A model generated the notes under the pieces. The model did no database searches, was not told the DNA's origin, and saw only the letters and a list, made by a program, of their open reading frames with translations. A DNA stretch of 64,000 nucleotides from Anaerolineaceae bacterium (GTDB lineage Bacteria > Chloroflexota > Anaerolineae > Anaerolineales > Anaerolineaceae), in NCBI GenBank assembly GCA_029265815.1, contig JAJUGU010000005.1, forward strand, positions 62,001 through 126,000, written 5' to 3'. The stretch's first letter is position 1. Every line of letters begins with the position of its first letter. Shown here piece by piece: positions 17,846 to 25,447 of the stretch. Both the position numbers and the translations under genes were made by a program.

Positions 17846-18684
17846 GCCATGATGATGTACTTGAAAGTAAAGTACAAAAGTAGGATCGCCAGAATGACGA
17901 TGATCCAGCTAATGAGACGTTTGCGGTCCTCGCGCTTCCTGTTTTCAATGATTTCCGCTTTAATGGTCTTCGTATCTTCGGGGACGGCCAGACGGATGTC
18001 GGAAACCTTGCGGTGCGGATGCCGTGGGCAGCGTGATTTTTCGTTCAATTCCACCGGCATACGGCAGCCACGGCAATAACCGATAGCGACCGCACCCGCC
18101 GAGCGCAGGAGGCTTCGGTCTTGCTCACGCATCTTATTGACGAAAGTGTCTTTGTCTGCCCCCAACAAAGAAACCACGTCCCCACCAGCATCGTGGGCGC
18201 TCGCATCCTCAGCCACAGCGATCCGGTCGCGCAGGGCCTGTTGGGTTTGCCCGAGCGCATCAAGCAGTTTGCCGCGTTCTTTAAGGATGGCCGCGCGGGC
18301 TTTTTCAGGAGCGAGCCTCAGGGCTTCGTTCAAATCTGCCAGCGCCTGTTGCTGATCAAGGGTTAGGTGGCGTTTGGCGCGGTCAAGATAGCGCTCGTGG
18401 ATAGGCGTACGCTTGAAGAGAAAAACCAACCCGGCAATGGGCATGATAACCGCCAGCAGCCCCCACCAGATAGGTGAAGAAACGAAACAGCCCAGATCAG
18501 GCACATCTTCTGCCTGGTACATTTTCCAGAGCACCCAGGCCGCGAAAGCCGCGATGCCCAGCATGATGATGAAACCTAAAACTCTAACGAAGAAACTGGT
18601 CCCCGGCAGCAGGTCACGATGGCAGGTCAGGCAGTAGCGCTGTTCGGGAGGGTTGACCGTCTTGCATTTGTCGCAGTGGATCAT
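17842..18684 (-). CDS. Zinc-ribbon membrane protein with TPR-like segment
   Basis: A 280-residue protein: an N-terminal double-CxxC zinc ribbon (CDKC, CLTC; residues 4-19), two transmembrane helices (~32-50 and ~72-88), a helical segment with the look of one or two TPR units (residues ~95-145, ALADLNEALRLAPEKA), a second Cys/His ribbon (GYCRGC...RCPRHPH, ~205-225), and a final transmembrane helix. The last ~85 residues are a paralogue of the small downstream gene. The function is unknown; the layout suggests a membrane-bound sensor or scaffold. Its start follows GAAAGGAGG. Confidence 0.7.
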   Translation of the reverse strand: MIHCDKCKTVNPPEQRYCLTCHRDLLPGTSFFVRVLGFIIMLGIAAFAAWVLWKMYQAEDVPDLGCFVSSPIWWGLLAVIMPIAGLVFLFKRTPIHERYLDRAKRHLTLDQQQALADLNEALRLAPEKARAAILKERGKLLDALGQTQQALRDRIAVAEDASAHDAGGDVVSLLGADKDTFVNKMREQDRSLLRSAGAVAIGYCRGCRMPVELNEKSRCPRHPHRKVSDIRLAVPEDTKTIKAEIIENRKREDRKRLISWIIVILAILLLYFTFKYIIMA

Positions 18685-18719
18685 TTGAACCCTCCTTTCA
18701 ATCTATTGAAAATCCCAGA

Positions 18720-19409
18720 TTACGGCGCGATCAGGTCATCGCTGACGCGATTCAGGGTCACATATTCAACAGCGTTCTGGTCACGCAGGGTGATGACATC
18801 CGCAGATTCGCAGGTATAGTACATGGTGCTGGATGGGATGGAAGCGATCAGGTCAGCGAGCGGAATGCTGCCAGCAGGCAGTGGTAAACCATCCAGCTTA
18901 ACACTGCTCACCTTGAGCGTCGTCCGTTCAGGGTCAATTTGATAATCAAAAGAACCCGCTGCTGCCCCGGCGCTGAAATAGGCAGTGGTAGAGCCGTTGA
19001 GAGTCAGTTCCATAAGGTGTTCGCTGTCAGCCGCTGTGTATACCGCGTTAATGGTGGCATCGTCATACCACACCTGCATGCTGTAGGTGGAACCCAGCAG
19101 GGGTTCATCCCACAGAAAACGAAAGTAAATATGAGGGCTGATGTTGGTGAAGGTCAGTGGAACATCACCACCAATGAGCATATTACCTGCATAGATCATG
19201 CTGGCGCCGTCAACTTCCCAGGTACCAACCAGGCAGTCGATTGCCAAAGGATCGAAATCGCCCACAGGTTCAGCGGTCGTGCCGGCGTCTTCTGACAGGG
19301 CGGTCGATGATTGTTGAGCGAGCTGGCGGTTTTCGCGCGTCAGAGGAAAATTGCAGCCTGCAAGGCTGAAAAGCAAGAAAATTACCAGTAAGATTGAAAA
19401 ACCTTTCAT
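18720..19409 (-). CDS. Lipoprotein of unknown function
   Basis: A 229-residue predicted lipoprotein. The signal peptide ends in LFSLAGC. A ~170-residue beta-rich domain follows with CLVGTWEV near residue 60, a start reminiscent of lipocalin-like or DUF-type 'GTW' domains. Three Cys remain in the mature part. Start ATG 19407-19409 follows GAGGTG by 10 bases; an in-frame TTG two codons earlier is less likely. It lies in a run of leftward lipoprotein genes but has its own spacing on both sides. Confidence 0.65.
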   Translation of the reverse strand: MKGFSILLVIFLLFSLAGCNFPLTRENRQLAQQSSTALSEDAGTTAEPVGDFDPLAIDCLVGTWEVDGASMIYAGNMLIGGDVPLTFTNISPHIYFRFLWDEPLLGSTYSMQVWYDDATINAVYTAADSEHLMELTLNGSTTAYFSAGAAAGSFDYQIDPERTTLKVSSVKLDGLPLPAGSIPLADLIASIPSSTMYYTCESADVITLRDQNAVEYVTLNRVSDDLIAP

Positions 19410-19589
19410 TTTCAAATTTCACCTCAAAGAAAGTTGAGAAGATTGAACCAATTCTATTGTTACACAAAAAAGCAGAGCTGTGAGGGGCGAATTCTATACT
19501 GCCGATGAAAGATGAATACAGTAAGGCATACCTGCTGACCATATAATCATTAAATATGCGGGGTTTAGGATCATCCCCATTCACTCTGC

Positions 19590-20018
19590 TCATTCCTGGC
19601 GAATAAAAACAAGCTCACCGCCGTCCAAAGAAGAAATGCGCAGTTCAGAATCCGTGAGGGTGAAGGTCTGCGCCGCGCCAAGCAGCGAGAGGTAAAGGCT
19701 TTCCTGGGTCATCACGCCAGAGTCCATGCAGGCCATGAGCGTGGAAGCGATTTCACCGGTAGTTAGTTGACTGCCGCTGACCTGGTAGGCACCGCCGAAG
19801 GAATTACAGCCAGCTGATCCGCCCAGGTTTCCGTCTGTAAAACTGAGGGTCAAGACCGTTCCCTCCGCAGGAAGTTCGCCGTTCAGTTTAACCAGCACCC
19901 AGGCCGTTCCTGCGAGTGGATCCTGCGCCGCGTTTTCAGATTGATCCGATTTGATCAGTGAACAGCCTGCGAGTATAAAGATTGACAGTAAAATTAATAT
20001 CCGAAATAAGCGTTTCAT
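19590..20018 (-). CDS. META-domain (HslJ-like) lipoprotein
   Basis: A 142-residue lipoprotein with lipobox ILAGC at residues 15-19. The remainder is a META domain: LAGTAWVLVKLNG, LSFTDGNLGGSAGCNSFGGAY and the late TLTDSELRISS. META domains occur in HslJ and in secreted protease-inhibitor-like proteins and are linked to envelope stress. The family is clear; the role here is unknown. It is transcribed divergently from a MerR gene and so shares the intergenic region with a MerR-type promoter. Confidence 0.85.
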   Translation of the reverse strand: MKRLFRILILLSIFILAGCSLIKSDQSENAAQDPLAGTAWVLVKLNGELPAEGTVLTLSFTDGNLGGSAGCNSFGGAYQVSGSQLTTGEIASTLMACMDSGVMTQESLYLSLLGAAQTFTLTDSELRISSLDGGELVFIRQE

Positions 20019-20122
20019 TGAACTGCTCCTGCATCTATTCTACACAATATAGACTCGCAGTGGAACAGGGCGGTTGTGCATTCATCAATGGAGAGGTAAT
20101 GCTGTTGTTGAAAGATGCACCC

Positions 20123-20153
20123 TTGACTCTCCCCTTGGGGGAGGATGTATAAC
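20123..20153 (+). promoter_or_regulatory. MerR-type promoter of the second MerR gene
   Basis: TTGACT (20123-20128), a 19-base spacer and TATAAC (20148-20153). CTCCCC (20129-20134) / GGGGAG (20138-20143) form a dyad in the spacer. The layout predicts autoregulation by the MerR protein encoded 41 bases downstream. Confidence 0.75.
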
Positions 20154-20193
20154 AGGGGCACAAACCATCTGACGGCCGTCAGGAAGGAAAGTT

Positions 20194-21057
20194 ATGTTAA
20201 AGATCGGCGACTTCGCCCGTATTGCCAACGTTTCGGTCAAGACCCTGCGTTACTACGCCAGCGAAGGGCTGCTTGTTCCGGTGATGGTCAACCGTTACAA
20301 CGGTTACCGCTACTACACCGAAGAACAGCTCGGCACGCTGAACCGCATCCTCGCGCTCAAAGAGATGGGTTTCAGCCTTGACCAGGTGCGCATGATGCTG
20401 ACGGAAGCCCTCACCCCCGGCGAACTGCGCGGCATGCTGCGTGTCAAGCGCATGGAGTTGCAGAAACGGGTGAACGCCGAACAGGAACGCCTCAACCGCG
20501 TGGAAGAGCGGCTGCGGCGCATTGAGAGCGAGGGGGCATCAGCGTGTGCTGAACTTCTCGCCAACATCCGCATTCAACAACAGCAAAAGGAGTTATTTAT
20601 GCAACCCATTCGATTTGAAACCCTGCCCGCCTTCAAGGTGATGGGCTTGAAGTACCGCGGCATCAACGCCAACCAGGAAATCGCCCAGATGTGGGCAGAA
20701 CTCAACAAGCGTATACAAGAGATCCCCATGAGTGGAGATTGCGCCTACGGCGTCTGTTTTGTGCTGAACAACACCTTCGGCGGCGAGTTCGAATACGTTG
20801 CCGGTTTCAAGGTGGATGACAGCGCGAACATACCACAGGGCATGGTGGTGGTGGACGTGCCCGCCAACCGCTACGCTGTGTTCGCCCACCGCGGAAGCAT
20901 CGACACCCTCAGGCAGACCTATCACGATATCTGCGACGTATGGTGGCCGTCCTCGGGGTACACCCCCTGCGGTTATGACATGGAAGTGTACACAGACGAG
21001 TGGAAGGGATTCTCGCCCGATTCGGTGTTCTATATCTACGAACCGGTGAAGGAATAA
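20194..21057 (+). CDS. MerR-family regulator with GyrI-like ligand domain (BmrR-like)
   Basis: A 287-residue regulator. The MerR helix-turn-helix (residues 1-70, KIGDFARIANVSVKTLRYYASEGLLVP) is followed by a coiled coil (~75-125) and then a GyrI-like/AraC effector-binding domain (~134-285) with MGLKYRGIN at its start and WWPSSGY near its end. This is the BmrR layout, which senses amphipathic drugs or other small molecules. The upstream 19-bp-spacer promoter implies self-control. No efflux gene follows; only a hairpin and a convergent membrane protein gene do. Confidence 0.88.
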   Translation: MLKIGDFARIANVSVKTLRYYASEGLLVPVMVNRYNGYRYYTEEQLGTLNRILALKEMGFSLDQVRMMLTEALTPGELRGMLRVKRMELQKRVNAEQERLNRVEERLRRIESEGASACAELLANIRIQQQQKELFMQPIRFETLPAFKVMGLKYRGINANQEIAQMWAELNKRIQEIPMSGDCAYGVCFVLNNTFGGEFEYVAGFKVDDSANIPQGMVVVDVPANRYAVFAHRGSIDTLRQTYHDICDVWWPSSGYTPCGYDMEVYTDEWKGFSPDSVFYIYEPVKE

Positions 21058-21087
21058 GATCTGGGAGAAAAACTCGGTCAAATTCAT

Positions 21088-21115
21088 ACAGGGGCGATCG
21101 GATGATCGCCCCTGT
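21088..21115 (+). terminator. Hairpin after the MerR gene
   Basis: Perfect 12-bp stem ACAGGGGCGATC (21088-21099) / GATCGCCCCTGT (21104-21115) with a GGAT loop. There is no T-run, so it may act as a 3' end-stabilising hairpin or a weak terminator. Confidence 0.6.
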
Positions 21116-21347
21116 GGCATTACTGGGTGGTGATCGATGAGTGTGAACGGCAATTCATGGTTGTGATTAAATCGGGCTGCTCATAAGTCTCAGCGGTGCA
21201 GTTACTGGTCACCTGTTAGGATTATAAATGCCAGTATGCATATCTCTTTTTTTCAAAATGGCATTCTTAATTCTGGTATTGTTTGAAGGTTTATGTTTGA
21301 GCAAAAATATTGCGGGACCGCCCGGAATAGGTCAATTGTCTTTATTG

Positions 21348-21722
21348 CTAGACACTCTTCTTAAAGAACCAGAAATAGGCAAACACAAGACCAAACACAA
21401 GGAACAATCCCACCGGCAACCAGCCGAGGGCATTCCAAACACCGTTGAGGGTGGCGATCAATGTAACCACAAAGCCTATAGCATTACTGAGGGTGACGGC
21501 GATGACGATTTTCTGCGCTTCAGGCCAGGGGAAGTTCTTGCAGAGCCACAGAATAAGAGCTCCAAAGATAAAGGCGGTGCCGAACAATTGTGACATCAAC
21601 GCGCCCTGTTTATCAAGATTCATCCCAAACATCGATCCAAGCAAAACTGGTGCCACTACAAAGCCTATCCCGAAGATGACCTCAACGATCGCTTTTAAAC
21701 CCATCCAAAATTTGAGACTCAT
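21348..21722 (-). CDS. Four-helix membrane protein, unknown
   Basis: A 124-residue, strongly hydrophobic protein with four predicted transmembrane helices and short polar loops (FGMNLDKQG, CKNFPWPEAQK) and a basic end (FFKKSV). It resembles generic small DUF membrane proteins with an AEV/SxxF first helix, but no family is claimed. AGGAGGT lies upstream of the start. A terminator-like hairpin sits at 21777-21802 between its presumed promoter and start, so expression may be attenuated. Confidence 0.65.
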   Translation of the reverse strand: MSLKFWMGLKAIVEVIFGIGFVVAPVLLGSMFGMNLDKQGALMSQLFGTAFIFGALILWLCKNFPWPEAQKIVIAVTLSNAIGFVVTLIATLNGVWNALGWLPVGLFLVFGLVFAYFWFFKKSV

Positions 21723-21776
21723 CGATTACCTCCTATACCGCTCCCGGGCGATCCCATTTATGCTGCATGTGTAAAT

Positions 21777-21802
21777 AAAAAACCGCTGTCTCATGACAGC
21801 GG
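21777..21802 (-). terminator. Leader terminator upstream of the four-helix membrane protein
   Basis: Stem CCGCTGTC (21783-21790) / GACAGCGG (21795-21802) with a minus-strand T-run. A TATAAT (minus strand, about 21858-21863) lies upstream. There is no other leftward gene it could end, so it is a candidate attenuator. Confidence 0.6.
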
Positions 21803-21950
21803 CATGGATGTGGTTCACCTGGCTTTCCGCTTGCAGTTCAGAACCGTAACATAAAACTATTATACGACGAACAGAAAAAAATTCTACTGTAAAGTTCAGC
21901 AATCTCATCAGCCGTTTACTCTCGCAACTTTGTTTGCAAGTTCAACCCTG

Positions 21951-21980
21951 TTCACAGCGGTCACGAGAACGCAATATAAT
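21951..21980 (+). promoter_or_regulatory. Promoter of the GyrI-like protein gene
   Basis: TTCACA (21951-21956), an 18-base spacer and a perfect TATAAT (21975-21980), about 21 bases before the start codon. Confidence 0.5.
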
Positions 21981-22000
21981 AAAATTGGTATGAGGTGAAA

Positions 22001-22618
22001 ATGACCGATAAACTCGATCTACGCAAGCAGTTGAAGGTTTATTACTCCCCGAGCGCGAAAACATTCCAGGTGCTGGAAATCCCTCCTCTGCAGTACCTGA
22101 TGATCGACGGACGCGGTGATCCTGCCATCTCACAACAATATCAAGATGCGCTCCAGACCCTTTATTCCCTTTCTTATACCTTGAAATTCATTTTGAAGGC
22201 ACAGGGGAAGGATTACACAGTGATGGGGCTTGAAGGCCTGTGGTGGATGCCCGACATGCGCGAGTTCAGCCTGGAGCGCCGCGCGGATTGGGAATGGACC
22301 TCGATGATCTTGCAGCCCGATTTCATCACACCGGAGCTGCTGGACGAGGCGGTGCGGCAGGCTTCAGCCAGGGGCAAGGCCCCCCTCGCTGACCGGGTGC
22401 GGCTCGAAACTCTCGCAGAGGGACTGTGCGTGCAGATCCTTTACATAGGCGCGTACGCCGATGAAGCTCCAACCATTGCTCGCATGCATGCCTTCATCGC
22501 CGATAAGGGATACTCCCTCACCGGTAAACACCATGAGATTTACATGAGCGACGCGCGCAAGGTGCCGCCCGAAAAAAATCGCACCATCCTGCGCCAGCCG
22601 GTCTGCACTGCAGTTTAA
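22001..22618 (+). CDS. Stand-alone GyrI-like small-molecule-binding protein
   Basis: A 205-residue cytosolic protein of the GyrI-like (SbmC/AraC effector domain) superfamily without a DNA-binding part. The motifs are PPLQYLMIDGRGDPAIS at the start, LEGLWW in the centre and KHHEIYMSDARKVPPEKNRTILR at the end, which matches the YdhQ/'GyrI-like' family that binds or degrades small hydrophobic compounds. Start ATG 22001 follows GAGGTGA; a GTG two codons earlier overlaps that site. Its function is inferred from the fold only. Confidence 0.8.
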   Translation: MTDKLDLRKQLKVYYSPSAKTFQVLEIPPLQYLMIDGRGDPAISQQYQDALQTLYSLSYTLKFILKAQGKDYTVMGLEGLWWMPDMREFSLERRADWEWTSMILQPDFITPELLDEAVRQASARGKAPLADRVRLETLAEGLCVQILYIGAYADEAPTIARMHAFIADKGYSLTGKHHEIYMSDARKVPPEKNRTILRQPVCTAV

Positions 22619-22677
22619 ATATGCAACAAGTATGAAGCGCATGATATAATACCTCCAAGTAAACAAGGAGTAGATCA

Positions 22678-22698
22678 GTGATCGTTCGCAGCCTTTAA
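22678..22698 (+). CDS. Putative leader peptide MIVRSL of the ABC-F gene
   Basis: GTG ATC GTT CGC AGC CTT TAA encodes six residues, with AAGGAG 7 bases upstream of the GTG. It lies within the ~140-base leader before the terminator. Short leader ORFs of this kind let drug-stalled ribosomes switch the mRNA fold. It is too short for similarity-based support. Confidence 0.5.
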   Translation: MIVRSL

Positions 22699-22753
22699 TC
22701 AACCATTTTCAGGTAGACCTGCCCGGAACCACTATGGCTGTATTTAACCATCC

Positions 22754-22778
22754 ACCGGAGGCATCTGCCTTCGGTTTT
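22754..22778 (+). terminator. Attenuator hairpin before the ABC-F gene
   Basis: Nine-bp stem ACCGGAGGC / GCCTTCGGT (22754-22762 / 22767-22775, one G-T pair) plus TTTTGTTATT, only 22 bases before the ABC-F start codon. Confidence 0.75.
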
Positions 22779-22799
22779 GTTATTAAATAAAGGTTGCAT

Positions 22800-24467
22800 A
22801 TGCTCTCTGTTCACTCATTATCCAAATCCTACGGGATCAATACCGTACTGACCAATATCACCTTCAACCTCAACGCGGACGAAAAAGCCGCGCTGGTGGG
22901 TCCCAACGGCTGCGGCAAAACGACCCTGCTGCGCATCCTCGCCGGCCTCGAGTCTGCCGACCGAGGCACTTTTCATTTCAACCCGCCCGATCTCAAACCC
23001 GGCTACCTGCCTCAAGGCGCAGACCTGCCCGAGGGTTTAACCCTGGGTGAAACGTTGACCCGCCTGCAGGGAAACCTGCCCGGGCTCACCCGGCGCCTGG
23101 AAGAACTTTCTTCCGCTCTTGCAGTTGCACCCAATCATGCGAGATTACAGCAAGAATACGACGACTGCCTGGCGCGCATTCAACTGGCCTCCGAATCCGT
23201 CGGAAACGCCCCCGCCATTCTGGCCGGTTTCAGCCTCGATAACTTGCCTGCTGAAATCCCCGTGGGTGCGCTGAGCGGGGGGCAAAAGACTCGCTTGCAG
23301 CTTGCAGGTCTGCTGCTCGCCAATCCGCGGCTGCTGCTGTTGGATGAACCCACCAACCACCTCGACCAGGAAATGCTTGAATGGCTTGAGAACTGGCTCA
23401 GGCGTTCGCCATGCGCCGTGCTGATGGTCTCACACGACCGCGTCTTCCTCGAACGCACGGCGGACGCCATCTACGAGATCGACCCCGCGTCACACACGCT
23501 GAAGGTCTACCCCGGCAACTACTCCGCCTACCTCGAACAGAAGGCCAGCGAACGTGAACGCGCGCAGCAGGAATACAGCGATCAGCAAGATGAAATTGCA
23601 CGCTTGACTCAGACCGCGCACCGCATCCGCAGCAATGCGCATTTCAGAAAAGGCGGCAAAGCGGATACAGGAGACAAGTTTGCCAGGGGATTCTTCGCTA
23701 ACCGTTCGCTTGAAACGCTGCGCCGCGCCAAAGCCATCGAAGCCCGCGTGGAGCGCCTGCTTAACGAAGATCACATCGATAAACCTCGAGACAGCTGGCG
23801 CATGAAAATGGAATTCGATGCCGCAACTGAAAGCGGTCGGGATGTGATCGTGCTTTCTGATCTGACCATTGGCTACGATGGTGCTCCGCTGCTTTCGGGG
23901 ATTGATGCTGTGTTGCGCTTCGGGCAGCGGGCAGTGCTCACCGGCCCTAACGGCTGCGGCAAAACGACACTGCTGCGCACCATCACCGGGCAGATACCGG
24001 CCCTCTCCGGGCGCTTGCGCCTGGGCAGTGCGGTCAGACCCGGGTACATGGCACAGGAGCAAGAAGATCTGGGAGCGGATGCTAATGCTCTGGAAAGTTT
24101 ACAGCGCATCAGCGGTTGGAATGAAACCGAAACGCGCACATTCCTGCACAAATATCTTTTCACAGGCGATGAGGTGTTCACGCCCATGAACGCCCTTTCT
24201 TTCGGGCAGCGCACGCGTCTGTCGCTGGCACGTCTGGTCTCCCGGGGGTGCAACCTGCTGCTGCTGGATGAACCGCTCAACCACCTTGATCTTGCGTCGC
24301 GTGGCCAATTCGAGCAAGCGCTGGCAGCGTTCAAAGGTACAGTACTGGTAGTAACACACGACCGCTATTTTATTCAACGCTATGCCACTCATCTCTGGCA
24401 GATCAATCAAGGAAAACTAAGAATTGAAGAAAACCTGCCAACCAATCAGGAGAAGAACGATGAATGA
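22800..24467 (+). CDS. ABC-F family ATPase (ribosome-protection type)
   Basis: A soluble twin-ATPase protein of 555 residues with no membrane domain. Two Walker A motifs (GPNGCGKTT at 34-42 and again near 375), two signatures (LSGGQKTRLQLA and LSFGQRTRLSLA) and two Walker B (LLLLDEP) motifs are present. The inter-domain linker (~residues 235-330) is rich in Arg/Gln and helical, as in ABC-F proteins that enter the ribosomal E site. Many members give resistance to macrolides, lincosamides, pleuromutilins or streptogramins; others are housekeeping. The attenuator leader upstream argues for the resistance type. ATG 22800 follows AAAGG. The next gene overlaps by eight bases. Confidence 0.9.
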   Translation: MLSVHSLSKSYGINTVLTNITFNLNADEKAALVGPNGCGKTTLLRILAGLESADRGTFHFNPPDLKPGYLPQGADLPEGLTLGETLTRLQGNLPGLTRRLEELSSALAVAPNHARLQQEYDDCLARIQLASESVGNAPAILAGFSLDNLPAEIPVGALSGGQKTRLQLAGLLLANPRLLLLDEPTNHLDQEMLEWLENWLRRSPCAVLMVSHDRVFLERTADAIYEIDPASHTLKVYPGNYSAYLEQKASERERAQQEYSDQQDEIARLTQTAHRIRSNAHFRKGGKADTGDKFARGFFANRSLETLRRAKAIEARVERLLNEDHIDKPRDSWRMKMEFDAATESGRDVIVLSDLTIGYDGAPLLSGIDAVLRFGQRAVLTGPNGCGKTTLLRTITGQIPALSGRLRLGSAVRPGYMAQEQEDLGADANALESLQRISGWNETETRTFLHKYLFTGDEVFTPMNALSFGQRTRLSLARLVSRGCNLLLLDEPLNHLDLASRGQFEQALAAFKGTVLVVTHDRYFIQRYATHLWQINQGKLRIEENLPTNQEKNDE

Positions 24468-25392
24468 GACGCACAACCTGATACCCTGCGAAATTGAACT
24501 CCCTGAAGGGCTGTTTGAACTGAAGGCTTTTATCAGATCAGTCCGTCCGGGTGACCGCCGCAGCGACTATCCCACAGCGGTTGACCTGGATGAACTGTTC
24601 CAGAATTCGGAAATGCTGCAAAACTCGATGGTCTGGCGCGATATGGAGGGAAACCTGGCCGCATACGCTTATGTCCATTTTCCATATAACAACCTCACGT
24701 TTGAGATTGCCGATCTGTATTGGATCGACAATCTGGAGCATGAAATCCTTTGCTGGGCGGAGGAGCGCATGCGCCTGCACTATCCCGCTGATCTTGCAGA
24801 GCAAACATTGGACGGTTCCTGCAGGGTTGAAGATGACCGCATGAAACGATTCTTTGTAAGCCACGGGTTTATGAAGCAGGAAGTGGAGAGTATCACCTAC
24901 CGTGTTGACTTGATGAATCCGCTGCCCGCGCCTGTCCTTCCGCCTGGATACAGCCTGCGGCCGCTGAATCCTCTAAGCGAGATCGAAAAGGTGGTTGCCC
25001 TGCATCAGGCGGCCTACGGAACCGGGTTGTTCAGTATCGAAGAGCGTATCGCGATCATGAACACCGCTGCGTACCTGCCTGAGATGGATCTTGTGGTACA
25101 GGCCCCTGATGGCAGCCTGGCCGGGAACTGCATCTGCGGGATCGAACAAGTAACATCCGAGAATGAGCAGGCCCGCGGGTACACCGATCCTGTGGTCGTC
25201 CATCCTCAATATCAACGCCGGGGCATCGCCCGCGCCCTCTTGCTGGAGGGATTGACAAGACTGCGTGAACGCGGGATCAGAATTGCCGAACTGGGCACCA
25301 CCAACCTCAACACTGGAATGCGCAGGGCAGCCGAAGCGGCGGGCTTTCAATGCGTTTCACAGCGTGTATGGTATTCGAAGAAAATCGAATAA
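24460..25392 (+). CDS. GNAT-family N-acetyltransferase
   Basis: A 310-residue acetyltransferase with two GNAT-like halves. The C-terminal half has the acetyl-CoA loop HPQYQRRGIARALL near residue 255 followed by LGTTNLNTGMRRAAEAAGF, typical of this family. The N-terminal half (residues ~15-150) looks like a degenerate GNAT copy. The start ATG 24460 follows AGGAGAAG and lies inside the end of the ABC-F gene, implying translational coupling. The substrate is unknown; coupling with a ribosome-protection gene makes drug or small-molecule acetylation possible but unproven. Confidence 0.82.
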   Translation: MNETHNLIPCEIELPEGLFELKAFIRSVRPGDRRSDYPTAVDLDELFQNSEMLQNSMVWRDMEGNLAAYAYVHFPYNNLTFEIADLYWIDNLEHEILCWAEERMRLHYPADLAEQTLDGSCRVEDDRMKRFFVSHGFMKQEVESITYRVDLMNPLPAPVLPPGYSLRPLNPLSEIEKVVALHQAAYGTGLFSIEERIAIMNTAAYLPEMDLVVQAPDGSLAGNCICGIEQVTSENEQARGYTDPVVVHPQYQRRGIARALLLEGLTRLRERGIRIAELGTTNLNTGMRRAAEAAGFQCVSQRVWYSKKIE

Positions 25393-25447
25393 CTATTAAT
25401 ACTTTTTATATCTTATTTGGTAAAATTAAATAAAGGAGGATCAATCG

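Larger units (their letters stand above)
22645..22778 (+). promoter_or_regulatory. Leader-peptide attenuator of the ABC-F gene
   Basis: Extended -10 TGaTATAAT ends at 22650, giving +1 near 22657. A ribosome site AAGGAG (22665-22670) precedes a six-codon ORF (22678-22698). A terminator follows (22754-22762 / 22767-22775, then TTTT). Alternative pairing of CCGG and ATGG (near 22723-22736) with CCAT and CCGG (near 22748-22758) would disrupt the terminator. This is the architecture of ribosome-stalling attenuators that control antibiotic-resistance ABC-F genes. Confidence 0.7.

Noticed and set aside
21228-21593. Rightward 121-residue ORF
   Set aside because: Most of it is antisense to the four-helix membrane protein; its amino-acid composition after residue 45 is not protein-like.
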